In this document: one piece after another, positions 10,228-22,510 of the stretch
Layout: each line of letters begins with the position of its first letter
How positions within the stretch are numbered: the stretch's first letter is position 1
DNA from: Parietichytrium sp. I65-24A
Taxonomy: Eukaryota > Sar > Bigyra > Thraustochytrida > Thraustochytriidae
Length of the DNA stretch: 64,000 nt
Direction: 5' to 3'
Assembly: GCA_012862575.1 (NCBI GenBank)
Contig: BLSF01000074.1
Span: 62,001-126,000 of the forward strand
Translations under genes and position numbers: made by a program
The notes under the pieces: model-generated
What the model saw: only the letters and a program-made list of their open reading frames with translations
Told to the model about the DNA's origin: nothing
The model's database searches: none

Positions 10228-11149
10228 CTCCTCACACGCCAACTCGTTCACTCTGGTTCTCGTACGCTTGCCCTGCCCTGCTCTGCTCTGCTCTGTGCAC
10301 TCTCGTGACTCTGGTCCGAGTACTCTGGTTCTCACTTGGCTTGACGCTCCTTCAGGACCTAACTCTCAGCGGTCTCTGAAGTGGCTCAGGTCCTGCTTGG
10401 CTTCCGATCCCGAGGCCAAGAGAGAGAACGATGGCGACAGAGAGAGGGACTGACCACCACAGAGAGCGTGTGAGGACGACAGAGAACGACCGCGGACCAC
10501 TTCGCGTTTGCCATTCCTATTATTCCTATTCTCTTCTTCGTAGCCTAACTCTACTGCCTCCCCTCGAGGCTTCTAGAGTAACCCGTGGGTGGATAGGCGT
10601 TACTCGGTAACATCCCTATTGAGCGGCGCATCATAGGTTAATTATTAGTTGATGTCAGTAGGCGTGGTTACGACACTACTTTAGCACGTCCTACTCCAGA
10701 TGAGGGCAGCTATGGTTTCTAATAGAACGGTCAGCATAAGCTGCCCGACCAACTCTCTCATCGACTAGCTGACAGTAAGAACGCTCAGCCATGCTCAGCC
10801 ATTCAACTCACTCACTGTCACTCAAATTCTCCCAGACGTGGACGTGCTCACACAAGCTCACCAAAAACTCACTGTCGGAGTCCAAGTCTCGTTTGCCCGT
10901 CCTTTTTCCCTCCCGCTCGCAGTGTCAAGGCGCGCCAAGTACCCTCCAGTGCCATTCGCGGCCTGCGTACACTGCCGCTCGGCGAGAGCACCACCAACTC
11001 TTGCAACTCTTGCACTCTTCCAACTCTTGCATTTCTAGTCCCTTGCAGTCCTTCACCGTCGTCCGGCGAGGAAGCATTCTGAGAGCGGTCGCTTTGCCGA
11101 AACTTGTTGCGCAAAGGGAGACCAAGGGTATATAGCACGCGGGTACAGA
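10228..11149. other. Divergent intergenic region
   Basis: These 922 bp separate the divergent starts of the zinc-knuckle gene and the DUF1764-like gene and must hold two promoters. A CTGCTCTG-type short repeat lies near 10270-10295. A TATA-like 'TATATAG' at about 11129 sits 20 bp before the downstream ATG. No other gene is visible. Confidence 0.5.
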
Positions 11150-11584
11150 ATGGGCAAGAAACGGGCAAGGCAACCTGAGGCGCCAGAGCCGAAAGCCGAG
11201 GTGGCGGAGGGCGATCATTCAAAACCCCATTCAACCAAAAAGAAGAAGCTGAAAAGCGGTGCTCCCTCGAAAGTTGAGGGGGAGGCGCGGAAGACCGATG
11301 TGAGCGTGTCCCTTCAAGACATTGACGATCTTTTCGCTGATGCCACTTCAAAGATCAAAGAGATCAAAGCGAAAAAAGAGAAAGAAAACCAGGAAGCTCT
11401 GGAGGAGCTTGAACGCGCTAAGGAGGAGAAGAGGCGGCGTAAAATAGAGTACACTACAGACGAAGTCAAGCCAATTCGGTTTGATCAGCAGCTCGGCCTT
11501 CCCATCTACTCCGAGGAGTCTCTCCGAATCGGAAAAGGAGGTAATACACCCGACTGCCCTTTTGACTGCAGTTGCTGCTTTTGA
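11150..11584 (+). CDS. DUF1764-like small eukaryotic protein
   Basis: The protein has 144 residues. It consists of a lysine-rich, disordered N-terminal half (KKRARQ, TKKKKLK), a charged helix 'DDLFADATSKIKEIKAKKEK', and a conserved C-terminus. The C-terminus reads GLPIYSEESLRIGKGG, then TPDCPFDCSCCF. That ending, with 'CPFDC.CCF' as the last residues, is how I remember the eukaryotic DUF1764 family, whose function is unknown. The four terminal cysteines could bind a metal, but this is inference. The basic N-terminus suggests a nuclear or nucleolar location. The gene converges with the next gene at a distance of only 194 bp. It is a single exon. Confidence 0.85.
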   Translation: MGKKRARQPEAPEPKAEVAEGDHSKPHSTKKKKLKSGAPSKVEGEARKTDVSVSLQDIDDLFADATSKIKEIKAKKEKENQEALEELERAKEEKRRRKIEYTTDEVKPIRFDQQLGLPIYSEESLRIGKGGNTPDCPFDCSCCF

Positions 11585-11778
11585 AAGCTCCCAGCGTGAT
11601 AGGAGCGAGCTAAGATGGCTCGAAAACTTAATCTATATTTTGAAAAGTCAATAACCTCTCCAAGACAAGGCACTATTGTACACAATCACTGTAAGCATTC
11701 CGATTCCACTTTTTATAAAGGCACGATAAAAAGGAGGCGGCGCGACGAGCAGGAATGACGTCATCTGATTGGACGGGG

Positions 11779-12720
11779 TCATTCTTCTAAGAGCTTCAAG
11801 GTTTCAAAACAGCGAGTTCTCACAACATGCCCCCCAGGTTGCCCAAGTTTGTCTTCTTTAATATACCTGGAAGACTGGAGATGATCTGAATATCCTAGTA
11901 GCCGCATAACTTCTCGCTTATCCCATTCAATCGACAACGGTTTCTCGACCAGCACCAGAAGCGGAAACCCAATGTTACTCCTCTGAGTGCCACCCATAGA
12001 GTACTTCACACGACTCCAAAATTCGTCAGCTTGGGCTTTCGCCACAACCTTTGTTTCTTTAACGACTGCAATACGATTGAAAATGCCGCTTCCAGAACTT
12101 GTCATCAACATAATATCCCCCTGTCTGATGTGAATAAATATCCGTGAAAAGAGCCCCTCGCAAAATCCCCAAAGGTAATTGTTCCCGCACTGGCGCACAG
12201 GAGACGTCAAAGTATGATCGTTGGCTCCAGGGTGTCCGGTCGGGACAAGAAAAAGCCGCCTCCCCTCCCTGCCGCTGTCAGCTACACACTTGCCTCGGGG
12301 CGTTTCGCCACCCTTAAGAAAGTTTTGCCATCTCAACATGAGATCTTCGTCGCTCAGACAATCCTCGTCTCCCGCTATCTCCCCGCTGCCGCCTTTCGAG
12401 CCAACGCCAATTCTGCCGAAGTCCTTTCGCTCTGGGTCGATCAAAGCTTCTCGCTCAGGATTAAAACCACGTAGCCTCCTGGATTCTCGCGTCGCCTCTA
12501 CACGCTTCCTGTTTCTTTCGACATTTTGACTTGGCTCAAGCCTCCTTTTCTTGAGCCTGCCACCTTGCCTCTCATCGCGCGCTGCAAAGCGATTATCTCC
12601 GAGGTGTTTTCCCGGGACCTCAACTCCGAGCTTTCGCAGCAACGCCTCATTCTCTTCCAAACGCTTTTTTCGGAGCTTCTCGTACTCCTCAGCTCTACTT
12701 GCCTCCGCTCTCTCTGACAT
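11779..12720 (-). CDS. Unrecognised nuclear-type protein with possible PUA/EVE-like C-terminal domain
   Basis: The protein has 313 residues and starts at an ATG. Residues ~11-33 (EEYEKLRKKRLEENEALLRK, then LGV) match the short 'YExxRxxxIxxNxxxLxxLG' helix that I know from the N-termini of several plant and animal chromatin-related proteins such as WDR76/DDB2-like ones. A basic R/K-rich linker with nuclear-localisation character follows. Residues ~140-313 look like a compact beta-rich domain with 'NYLWGFCEGL', 'GDIMLMTSSGSGIFNRIAVV', a 'DEFW' and 'GFPLLVLVEKPLSIEWD'. The order of elements (GD..., a short gly-rich turn, FW, then a FPLL strand) recalls PUA-like folds such as EVE/YTH, but I cannot confirm this. 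The gene is convergent with the DUF1764-like gene. Coding status is well supported; function is unknown. Confidence 0.78.
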   Translation of the reverse strand: MSERAEASRAEEYEKLRKKRLEENEALLRKLGVEVPGKHLGDNRFAARDERQGGRLKKRRLEPSQNVERNRKRVEATRESRRLRGFNPEREALIDPERKDFGRIGVGSKGGSGEIAGDEDCLSDEDLMLRWQNFLKGGETPRGKCVADSGREGRRLFLVPTGHPGANDHTLTSPVRQCGNNYLWGFCEGLFSRIFIHIRQGDIMLMTSSGSGIFNRIAVVKETKVVAKAQADEFWSRVKYSMGGTQRSNIGFPLLVLVEKPLSIEWDKREVMRLLGYSDHLQSSRYIKEDKLGQPGGHVVRTRCFETLKLLEE

Positions 12721-14234
12721 AATTCTTCCCGAGGCCTAAAACCTCTGAGCGTTGGTTGCACTTTCGCTCGTTGCAGCTATTCGATGGCCTATGATCCAGG
12801 TGTGCAACGACCCAATTGCCCGCACGCGTGCGTCGCAGTTGCTCGTCTCGTCGCAACTGATCTTCGCAAACCTCTTCATTCATGCATGAGCTGGTGGGAT
12901 GGATTCTCAGCAAGATTTTTCCCCCTCTGATTCCGGAGAGAAGATCACTCTTGATCAAAACAAAATCAAAATGGCCAAGATAACCTCTAATTACCGTTAG
13001 TAGTTAGCTTCTTTATTGTTGCCCTCAACCTACCATCCACTCACACTTCATGTCAGATCAGAGCTGTGCATACCGGTACAATTGCTCACCGTGATTGCAT
13101 TCGTGTCACCCAGTCCGAGTCCGAGAGTCCGAGTCATGCCTGTCATGCCCACGAGCGAGTGAATTCACAATTCACAATTTTAGTAGGCGTACGTATGACA
13201 TTTACCACCGCTGGTGTGAGTCGAGCCTGATCGAAAATCTTCTATTATTGGCGATGGGAAAGTTGTGGGTGGATTCCAGAATTATTGGTGACTCCAAATT
13301 TGTTTTGCAGGATTGTGCTTGAATGTGCCACCCAACACAGTCAGTTCGTATGAATATGATCGCTTGATGGCATAACCCCAGATCTTGCTGACAGGAGAGT
13401 TATTCTATTCGAAATGTGATAAGCCCCAAATCCTACTTCTCGGCAGCCTTCAAAGTTTGGCGTTCTGCCAAAGAACCGGACGTCTTGAAATAGTGGGATT
13501 TACCCGTACCCATGGCCAGGCGAACTTTAGCCGTTCAGAACTCTTCTTTTCGAAAATAGAATCGGCAGGATCTGATGAAATGTCACGTGGCGAGATAAGC
13601 AGGTCAGACCCTGACGGCTCTGTGCTCGATGAGTATTCGACGAGACAAAACAAGTCCGCCAAATACGATTAACGCGACGGCGGGCAGTGCTTGACTCACT
13701 CGTAAGCGTCTCTTGAGTTCTTTGGAATAAAATTACGCTGCGTTTTAGCCTGACTGTGAATTCTCGGAACAAGTTTCACCGGGTTCCAGGAAAGTGGCGA
13801 TTTCGTAGATTCTTAGGGTACTAACGGAACTTATGGCGTAAAGTTTAGGACACCAATTTCGTGGACAAGAAATGATGAAGGAGATTGCTCTAGTGCATTA
13901 TAATGGAATTCTATCATGTTTTAGGTGTAATAAGGGTTTCATCAATGGGAGATTAGCGGGACTACCATGTTCTATTAGAACGACACAGAGCAGCATAGAA
14001 TGGCATCAATACTCGTCCAGAAAGATTGTGATAAGATAGCAGACGCAAGCTATAGTAAAGACTAGCCGTACATAGTCCCAAATCACCAATAACTCACTCG
14101 CAACGAGTGACAACAACCCTACATAATGCTACAATACAAAGCAGTCAAGTAGTATACATGGCAGTGTGGCACTAAACTTATAGTTCTATTTTCATAACCC
14201 ACCCAACGCAGATCGTAGTCTCCATCAGAGCACC
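12721..14234. other. Divergent intergenic region upstream of LeuRS
   Basis: These 1.5 kb separate the divergent starts of the unrecognised nuclear-type gene and the LeuRS transcription unit. ORFs of 60-95 codons occur, but none looks like a protein. There is a short duplication, ATTCACAATTCACAATT, near 13160-13177. I see no RNA gene. Confidence 0.45.
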
Positions 14235-14411
14235 ATGGTAGTCAAGCGTTGGCAGAGGCAGCAGCAGCAGACTTCCTTTCAGTCCTGCTACGTGCGTGCG
14301 GGTGGTGTTGCAGAGAAGACTCGCGAGGCTACGTTCGGAGGATTGGCGACCAGAGTTGCGAGAGGGAGGCTAAGCGTCGACGGCTGGAAGAAAAAAACGA
14401 ATACAAGATGA
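14235..14411 (+). promoter_or_regulatory. Upstream ORF whose TGA overlaps the LeuRS start codon (ATGA)
   Basis: An ATG at 14235 opens a 58-codon frame that ends at TGA 14409-14411, overlapping the LeuRS ATG at 14408-14410 as ATGA. The peptide (MVVKRWQRQQQQ...) is rich in R, K and Q with very few acidic residues. It is out of frame with LeuRS. The arrangement could couple LeuRS translation to uORF termination and reinitiation, or reduce it. Alternatively the transcript may start or splice downstream of 14235, in which case the uORF is not present in the mRNA. Confidence 0.45.
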
Positions 14412-17400
14412 GCGCGGAGGAAGGCACTTCGACCCCTTCTTTCCCTCGCAGGGACAAGCTGCGTGAAATCGAGTCGGATATCCGCAAGGAGTGGGATGAG
14501 GCCAAAATTTTCGATGTAGAGGTGGATCATTCCAAGGAAAAGTTTTTTGTAACGTTTCCTTTCCCATACATGAACGGTCGCCTGCATCTCGGGCATGCTT
14601 TCAGCATGACGAAAGCTGACTTTACCGCTGCCTTCCAGAAGCTGCAAGGGAAGAATGTGCTTTTCCCTTTTGCATGGCACGTGACCGGGATGCCCATTGC
14701 TGGTGCAGCAACCAAGCTCCGCATGGAGATCGAGGCGTATGGCTGCCCTCCAAGGATCCCGGCCGACGAGGAAGAGGAGAGCGATGCCATCAAGGCCGAG
14801 GAGCCAAATGCAGTTGGGGACTTGTCCAAGTTTAAATCCAAAAAGACCAAGACCGCTCGTAAGACTGGTGGCGCAAAACTTCAATGGGATATTCTCAAGT
14901 CTATGGGTATTCCAGAGGATGAGATCGCAGAATTTCGTGGTAAGTTGCGGAAAGTGTTGTAGTGCTGTTTTGTGCAGTAAGTATCAGATGGACTGAGCTA
15001 GGTTATCTAATGATTTTTCGTTCACACAGACCCGCTCAAGTGGCTCGGTTACTTTACGCCTCTTGGCGAGCAAGACCTTCGTCTGTTTGGCGTCCACACT
15101 GACTGGCGCCGAAGCTTCATCACAACTGATGCAAATCAATTTTTTGACCAGTTTGTCCGCTGGCAGTTTGAGCGCATTCGCGACAACGGCAAAATCGATT
15201 TTGGCCGCCGTGCGACCATCTTTTCGCCTTTGGACAAGCAAGCATGCATGGACCACGATCGCGCCGCAGGAGAGGGAGCCGGTCCTCAGGAATACACTAT
15301 GATCAAGCTCAGAGTTCTCGAAATCAAGGAGGACGCCATCAACACGAGCGACGTCAGTGCAATCTCTGAGATGGTGAAGGCTGGCAAAGTGTTCATGGTG
15401 GCTGCAACCCTTCGCCCTGAGACAATGTATGGGCAGACAAATTGCTTTGTGCTTCCATCTGGAGAGTATGGCATCTTTGAGTTCAACGTGCAAACCCGCG
15501 CGGGAAGCACCGAGCGTGAACCGCAAATGATTATCTGCTCTCAACGCGCAGCCAGAAACATGGCATACCAAGACCCGTTTACGGAGCCAAGCCAGTATGG
15601 GGAGATGAAGCAAGTGGGTACAATCAAGGGCAAGGATCTTGTTGGAACTCCTGTCCGCGCTCCAAAGACTCCCTATGAGCGAGTTTACACTCTGCCTTTG
15701 CTGAGCATTTCCATGAACAAAGGTAGTGGCGTGGTAACCTCCGTGCCTTCCGATTCTCCAGATGACTTTGCAGCCTTTCGCGACTGGAAGCAGGATGAAA
15801 AACTGCGCGCCAAGCACGGAGTTACTGCTGAGATGGTTGAGTCATTTGAAGTGATCCCTGTCATCGAGATTCCTGGGATGGGCAACAAGGCAGCCGAGTT
15901 CATGTGCGACAAGCTCAAGATCAAGTCTCAAAACGACTCGAAGAAACTTGAGGAGGCGAAGGCAGAAACGTACAAGGAGGGTTTCTACAAGGGCAAAATG
16001 ATTGTGGGCGATGAGGATGGCGTGAAAGGTATGGAGGTGAGCAAGGCAAAAGAAATCGTCAAGGCCAAAATGTGCGCCGATGGGGAGGCTTTCATCTACT
16101 ACGAGCCGGAAAAAGAGGTGTTGAGCCGCACCGGGGACGAATGCGTGGTCGCTTACCTCGATCAGTGGTTTATCAAGTACGGCGAGGAGTCGTGGCGCGA
16201 CAGTGTGTTGGAACACGTCAAAGACCCTTCCAAGTTTGAAACTTACACCAACAAAACTCGTTCCGCGTTCGAAGGTGTTCTCGGTTGGTTGAAAGAGTGG
16301 GCTTGCTCCCGTAATTTCGGTCTAGGAACTCGCGTCCCATGGGACGAGCAGTTTGTGATTGAGTCTCTTTCGGACAGTACTATATACATGGCCTACTACA
16401 CTATCTCTCACCTCTTGCAAGGACGGAAATCACCAACCGACTACAATGGCGACAACGGCAATGGCAGTCCTTTGGGAATCAAGCCCGAGCAGATGACGCC
16501 GGCCGTTTTTGACTACATATTTCTTGGAAAGGAGTACCCACAAGACTGTGGAATTGCGGAGGAAAAGCTGGAGAAGCTCAGGGAGTCGTTTCAGTATTGG
16601 TATCCTCTCAACTTGAGGGTTAGTGGGCGTGATTTGATCCAAAATCATCTCACAATGTGCCTTTACAACCACGCGACCATCTGGAAAGATCAGCCTGAGA
16701 TGTGGCCTCGTGGCTTCTTTGCCAACGGTACGTTTTATCACAGATAATATGTGTTGTCATGAGCGGGGTGGGAGGTGAGACGGGTTTGATCTCTGGGATC
16801 GAAAGATTTGTGACGCATTCAGCCGTTTGCTTGGCTGCAGTCTTCGCCTGGAAGGTTTCGATCTTCTCGGAAAAGGCTGCCAAAGCATCTTCTTGCGGTG
16901 CATACGGCTGGCGTTTTGCCGGTCACTGTGCGCAGAGCGTTTTGAGAGAGAACAGATTTATTTGATCCTTCTCGGGCTTCTGTTGAAAACGTGTCTCCTT
17001 TGTTGTGGTCTTTCGAATAGGAAATGAACATCATAGTACTCTTTGGCGCGCTCTTCCGTCTGCCTTAGAGCCTCCTTTCGTTCAGACAGTTGCAAAGGTT
17101 TTTGTTTGTTGTTTGTGTGAAGTTGTCATGTGTCCGCGCATCACCATGATTCTAACCGAGTGTCGCTCTTAATTCTTGACTTTATCACAGGCTTTATCGA
17201 GGTTGAAGGAAACAAGATGGCCAAATCTTCTGGCAATTTTATCATGCTCCAAGAGTCCATCCTTGGGCATCGATCATTCCAGATGAACGGCAAGGATTTC
17301 ATTGTTGGCTGGAGCGCTGATGCTCTTCGATTGTCTTTGGCCGTGTCAGGCGACAGCTTGGAAGATGCAAACTTTTCTTGCGAAGTTGCAGACAAGAGCA

Positions 17401-18308
17401 TTCTTCGTTTGACCACAGAGCTGGAGTGGGCAGAGCAAATGGTGACCGAGGAGGCGCAGTCCAGCATGCGGAAGGAAAGCGCGGCAGACTACAACTTCTG
17501 GGAGCGCGCTTTTGACGCGCAGATGAACCTCGCGGTGGAGAACACCGAGAAGTCCTATCAGGCCATGCGCTTCCGTGACGTGGTGAAGTTCGGTTTCTAC
17601 GAGTTTCTTGGATACCGCGACTCGTACAGAGACGCTTGCGAGAGGTTGAATTTACCGCTTAATGCGCATTTGGTCCAGAAGTTTCTCGAGCTGCAAGCAA
17701 TCATCATGTCCCCGGTATGTCCATTCTTCTATGACCACCTCTGGCGCAAGGTATTGAAGAAGGAAGGTTTTGTTTCCCAGCAGAGCTGGCCAAAGACCGA
17801 GCTGCCGAACGCTGCCTTTGTTCGCTCAGTGCACTTTTTGCACGAAACGGCCAGAAACATTCGTGTCAAGATGCAAAATGAGCTCAAGCGCCGATCCAAG
17901 AAAGGCGAGTCTCAAAACATCGAGTCAGTCACCATCAATCTGTCCACCGAGCTGCCAGAGTATCAACAAGAGGTGATTAAATTCCTCAGCGAGAAGCTCG
18001 ATCGCACCGAACTCACCTTCCCTGAAGACGTCATGAAGCAGGTCAGGGACATGGCCAGCTCAAACGAGAAGGTGAAGCCTAGTATGAAATTCGCTCTTCA
18101 GAAAGCCTCCTTTGCTAAAGACAAGGTCGAGAAGGAAGGAGACCTTACCGTCCTGGAGCTTGGAGTCCCTTACGATCAGGCACAAATTTTGCAAGAGCAG
18201 AAAGGCTGGCTCACAAGCGCCGCTGGGGTCCAGTCCGTAACGATCCAAGATGCGCCGGCTGGGGACGACCAGTCTACGCCCGGAAACCCTTCCTTCGAAT
18301 TTGCTTGA
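14408..18308 (+). CDS. LARS1: Cytosolic leucyl-tRNA synthetase, three exons
   Basis: The enzyme is a class I aminoacyl-tRNA synthetase that charges tRNA-Leu. Exons are 14408-14939, 15030-16727 and 17191-18308, giving 1115 residues (yeast ~1090, human ~1176). The HIGH motif is in exon 1 (PYMNGRLHLGHAFS), followed by the CP1 editing insertion and 'GYFTPLGEQDL...DWRRSFITTDAN' across the first junction. At the second junction, FFANG|FIEVEGNKMAKSSGNF gives the KMSKS loop as KMAKS, a Ser-to-Ala change from the consensus. Introns are 90 and 463 nt with GTAAGT/CAG and GTACGT/CAG borders and keep the reading frame (both phase 1). The archaeal/eukaryotic-type C-terminal region is complete. ATG 14408 gives an ordinary cytosolic N-terminus. 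The upstream in-frame extension to 14249 begins with TTG and lacks an ATG. Confidence 0.96.
14940..15029 (+). other. LeuRS intron 1
   Basis: This is a 90-nt intron, GTAAGT at the donor and CACACAG at the acceptor. Removal joins ...EFR to DPLKWLGYF, the continuity expected for eukaryotic LeuRS. Confidence 0.92.
16728..17190 (+). other. LeuRS intron 2
   Basis: This is a 463-nt intron with donor GTACGT and acceptor TATCACAG. Removal joins GFFANG to FIEVEGNKMAKS. It is far longer than the other introns in this window (76-157 nt). It holds short ORFs but nothing I recognise. Confidence 0.9.
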
Positions 18309-20535
18309 TCGCAGAAAGCATCGGGCAGGTTTATACCTTTTAATTTACGAGCGCCACAGCTTGGATTTCACCCGATTTCTTATCAAAAATCTCAAATCAG
18401 TTAACAAAAAGAGAAAGTAAAAATCTACTCTTCTGTCGAATGATGATCCCCTCGAAAACCAAAATAGTCGTGTGCCGTTTTGACTGAATTCTGAAAATTC
18501 GAGAAAAAAATCTTGCACGCGGGTCGATAAATGTGGCATCGCGGACAAAGAATCAGGAGCTTGTTGTGTCGATTCATGATAGCATGGCCGATTTTGAGCA
18601 TGCAAGATTGTTCATCTTGCAGCACGCACGGAAAAAACAAGATATCACACAACTTGACACGAGGTCCGCGTGCGGTCTTGCTTTTTCCTTCCCTAGAAAT
18701 CATGTAGGTTTGACTATGATACTATGATAAATACTAAAGACAAGGTGATCCCATTCGAAGTTGGTCCCAGGTTTCTGTCAGAATCGTTCACATTTCTTAG
18801 GGTTGGTGCACTGGTATATGTGTAGGGGTGTTTAGCGTGGGTGGTGGGTGGGTCAGTGATCAGCGAGAAACGCAGTTCACAAGTTGGAGGTGTCCGTGGC
18901 TCTTTGATTTTACAACTTTTTCTCGCCAGTCGTGCGTTGAAATAATAATATTGTGCGACAAAAGGCAGAGTAACGTCCACTAGGGATGAAGGTGCACTCT
19001 ATTCATCACCACACACGAGTTAGTTGGTGAGTTTTGTGAGGCCTCTGAGATTGTGTAATTTGTGTATATATTTGCGAGAAATCTCAACACGTTCTTGCCC
19101 TTGTCCTTTTAATTCACTGTCAATCGATTAATTGAATGCACGCTGTCTTGGCTTACAAAACACAACCCAAGATTTACCGAGATAACCACGATGGTCTGGA
19201 GCTTTTTTGCACACGATTCTATTTGGAAGCTCAGGTCAGGTCCAAATGATGTTTTGACAGGTGGAAGTCGACAATTTCCTTTTTGTCCTGCATGGGAGTT
19301 GTTTTGACTGTGAGCAGAAACCTTAAGAAGATTTTCTTGGTTTCCTCGATTTCGTCGCAAGCATGAGAGGTATCAGAGGCTCGAACGCTTGAAAATGTGC
19401 GGTGCCCTCGTGACTCAATACTGCACTAATACTGGTACTGAGTACTGTACAAATTCCCGATGCTGTTTCTTTATAGTCCGTTCTATGACCGCAGTAGCCA
19501 GCGAAGCCTGCCGATTTGGAAGGTCGGGTTGGTCTTGCACGAAACTTGCGGCCGTTTTGACGGTGAGTGACTCGGAATGCAAGAACGGTGGAACGGAGAG
19601 CGGAGGATGTGAGAACAAGCGTTCATTGGCAGTGCCTGCTAACGCATCGTGCTACAGCCATGTGCTGCGACGCCATGCCTGTCTCTGCTGTGATCGAGAG
19701 AATATCCGTCCACACCACACAGCTTAGGGTGAAGAAAATCTAAGAAGTTCGTAAACAGAGCTTGCAGGAAATTCAAAATTCAACATTGTGAATTGTGTCC
19801 ATTGTGTCCAATCTTACCTGCAGGTGTTTCCCAGAACTAGCAATACGACTAACCATATACCCATGCACAGTGCCGGTACTTCCAAACCTCTGGGACGGTA
19901 GCCGGCCACTGTTGAGTGAATACGATGCCCTACCGTACCTTCTGAAATTGGAGAGTTGGCTCTGTTCATTCGCAAATTGACACCATTCACGACACTGCAA
20001 CTCCATCATCGCTGACACATTTTAAACCGGTGTCTACACTCCGCCGTAGCTGCACGTGGTGGAATTAGTGCACTCCTCTCGTATGTGCGACCAGCACAAA
20101 CTATGGTCCCATCTGTAAAATAGACTAGTAGTTTAACTTAGATGTGAATAGAATATCCCCTTCTTTCTCCCTGCTCTTCATCCTTCTTCCCTCCTTCTTT
20201 CTTCCTTGCTCCACCTGCTTTGTTTCCACGTCCACTTCACTGTGAAAAAGTGCTCACCACCGTTTGACTGGTTTGATTGGGCATTCGATTTTCGCACTAA
20301 ACTACTAAATTTCTAACAGCTTACAGGTAGTCTCAGGTGTTGAGGGTATAGGACCATGGTACTGAGTAGCAGGTCAGTTTGTCTAAGAGCGCACACTTGG
20401 CGATAGAAATTTGGTACTTTGGCATCTTTGATCATTGAGATGAGGAAACACCTCCAGCTCGTGTTTTTTTTTTTCCGTGCGTTCTCAAAGTATAGTACTG
20501 GAGCGAAAGAAAGAGCGCAAGGAAGCAAGCAAGAT

Positions 20536-20561
20536 AGAAAGAAAGAAAGAAAGAAAGAAAG
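20536..20561. repeat. (GAAA)n microsatellite
   Basis: About six AGAA/GAAA units, preceded by a T-tract at 20463-20474. They lie in the gene-poor stretch. Confidence 0.9.
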
Positions 20562-22510
20562 GAGGATATGTCTCGTCGAATCGTCGAATCTTCGGATCGC
20601 AAAGTTTCCGATTCCAATGTCATCGAGCAATGTGTGCTGCGCAGGCTAATTCGTCCGGTGGAACGTACTTCCGGGCCCTTTTATGCGCGAGAGAGGCGTG
20701 GGATGCTCACAGAAGCGAGGCAGATTTCTCGATTCGACAAGAAAAATCTATTCTCCTTCTTTGCCTGGAGGCACTGTGAATCGCTTTCACTTTACAATCC
20801 ACACCATGCGGAAGTACAGCCTCGCTCTGTGTTGTGCTTGTATTCATTGCAGTGCGCGTTCCGTCCACTGTTCTGGCATTCGAATTTGTCTTTTTATCAA
20901 AAAAAAAGAAAAGGGAGAGGTTTTTCGAGGGTCTGGATTGGAGTGCGACTGAAGATGCTTGCGTGGCTCAATGGGGTGATCATCAGCTCCAACGCTATCT
21001 GACAATGCTACCGGAATTATATATGCTGCTAGGTCTGTGCACCTATTGTAAATAATAACTTAATCTCACTTTTGTGACGTTCCTTCGCTGTGCATCGTGC
21101 CGTCATTGCGCGCACTTTTTCGCATGCCGGAAACACCGTGTGCGTTTCTCTGCTGACTGTGATGGAGGATATTTCGTAGAATGGAGGTCCGAGGAAATCC
21201 TTCGCTGTTCTCCCTCTCAAGCTGCTCAGGCGACGAAGCCCACCACAGCTCTAGCCAAGACTGGGATTACGCTTAGCAGGAGGTCTTATATGAGGTGCTA
21301 CTCGCATGCTACAGCAGGATAGCAGGCTCAAGCCCAATCCTCGATCACGAGCTCGCAAGTTTCGCGAGACAATAGGCTAGTAGCGAAAGCGTAATACATT
21401 CTCGGTTGATTTCATGCCAGGCAACAGCCCACAAAATTTGTGTTTCAGAGAAGCTCAGTATGGTAGTACTCGTTACCGGTGTCTCAGGAAAACGGAGAGA
21501 ACCTGTACTTGTGCCAACGCAAGACAACTTTTGTAACAATTTGTTTTCACAGACTGTGAGTCGACCACTGTTCCACTGTTGACCTTGGAAAAGGGGTTAT
21601 GAATCGACGCATTCAACATTGACATTCTCGGACTTCTAAAAGGAATCCTTCACTTCCGCACGCACCGACTGTCACTTCTACTATCATCTTAGCAGTCGGC
21701 ATTGCGAGTAAGTTGCAGGACATTAGCACTCAAAACGCATGCGTGCCGGCGCCAGAGCTTTGTGGGACAAGAGAACGACAGCCAAGATTTCCAAACGCAT
21801 TGCTGGTCACTCAAAATCAAATTGTCATCAATTGGCCGAAGGTTGGTCGATCAGTCTTGATTTTGTTCGACATAAAAGTTACCTGTCATAATAATTTTGT
21901 TTTTTTGCTTTTCTGATTTCAAGACAATAATTTCAAAAAAAGCTTGCAGAACGGCCAGCCCACAACCAAGCCTTCATACGTCTTTGCTTGCATAAGTTCT
22001 CATACGCTTTTCTATGCTTGCCCCAGTTATCAGCACTTCTAAGCGCGATAGGAGGACGCTAAGCATGGTCTAATGGTGCAGTGTTCACTTTCTCCACACA
22101 CCCACCAAACTTTTCTCTTTCCTTCTTTCTTCCCTTATCTTCAAGCTTTCTCTGCTTTCTCTTGCCTTCTTCTAACAAGTGTCACATTTCGGCTGTTCTA
22201 CTTTCTTCCCGGCAGCCAAGCAGCTAGCAGCTAGCAGCTATCAGCTGGCTGGTTGGCCTCGCTTCTCGCCACTTTGCCGCGCGCATTCGCCAAGTGCGAA
22301 ATCCCAGCTTGTCGGGACGCGAGCGTAGAGTTCGAGAAGATACACTCGGCTACTGGTCACTCCGCTCGCACAGTATCATCAGGATCACGAAATCAATTCT
22401 CGAACACGAACGCTTTGCCCTGCGATGCGTCGCACCGTTCTAGTACTCAGTGCCGACTGTGACTACCCGAGTTTAATCTCTCCACTCACTCTCACTCACT
22501 GTCTTCGGTT

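Noticed and set aside
16748-17129. Possible separate gene inside LeuRS intron 2
   Set aside because: ORFs of 66-87 codons on both strands have no similarity; the region is fully explained as an intron by the frame-preserving splice.
20568-21002. 144-codon ORF in the gene-poor region
   Set aside because: It begins in a GAAA microsatellite, has no recognisable domain, and has irregular composition.
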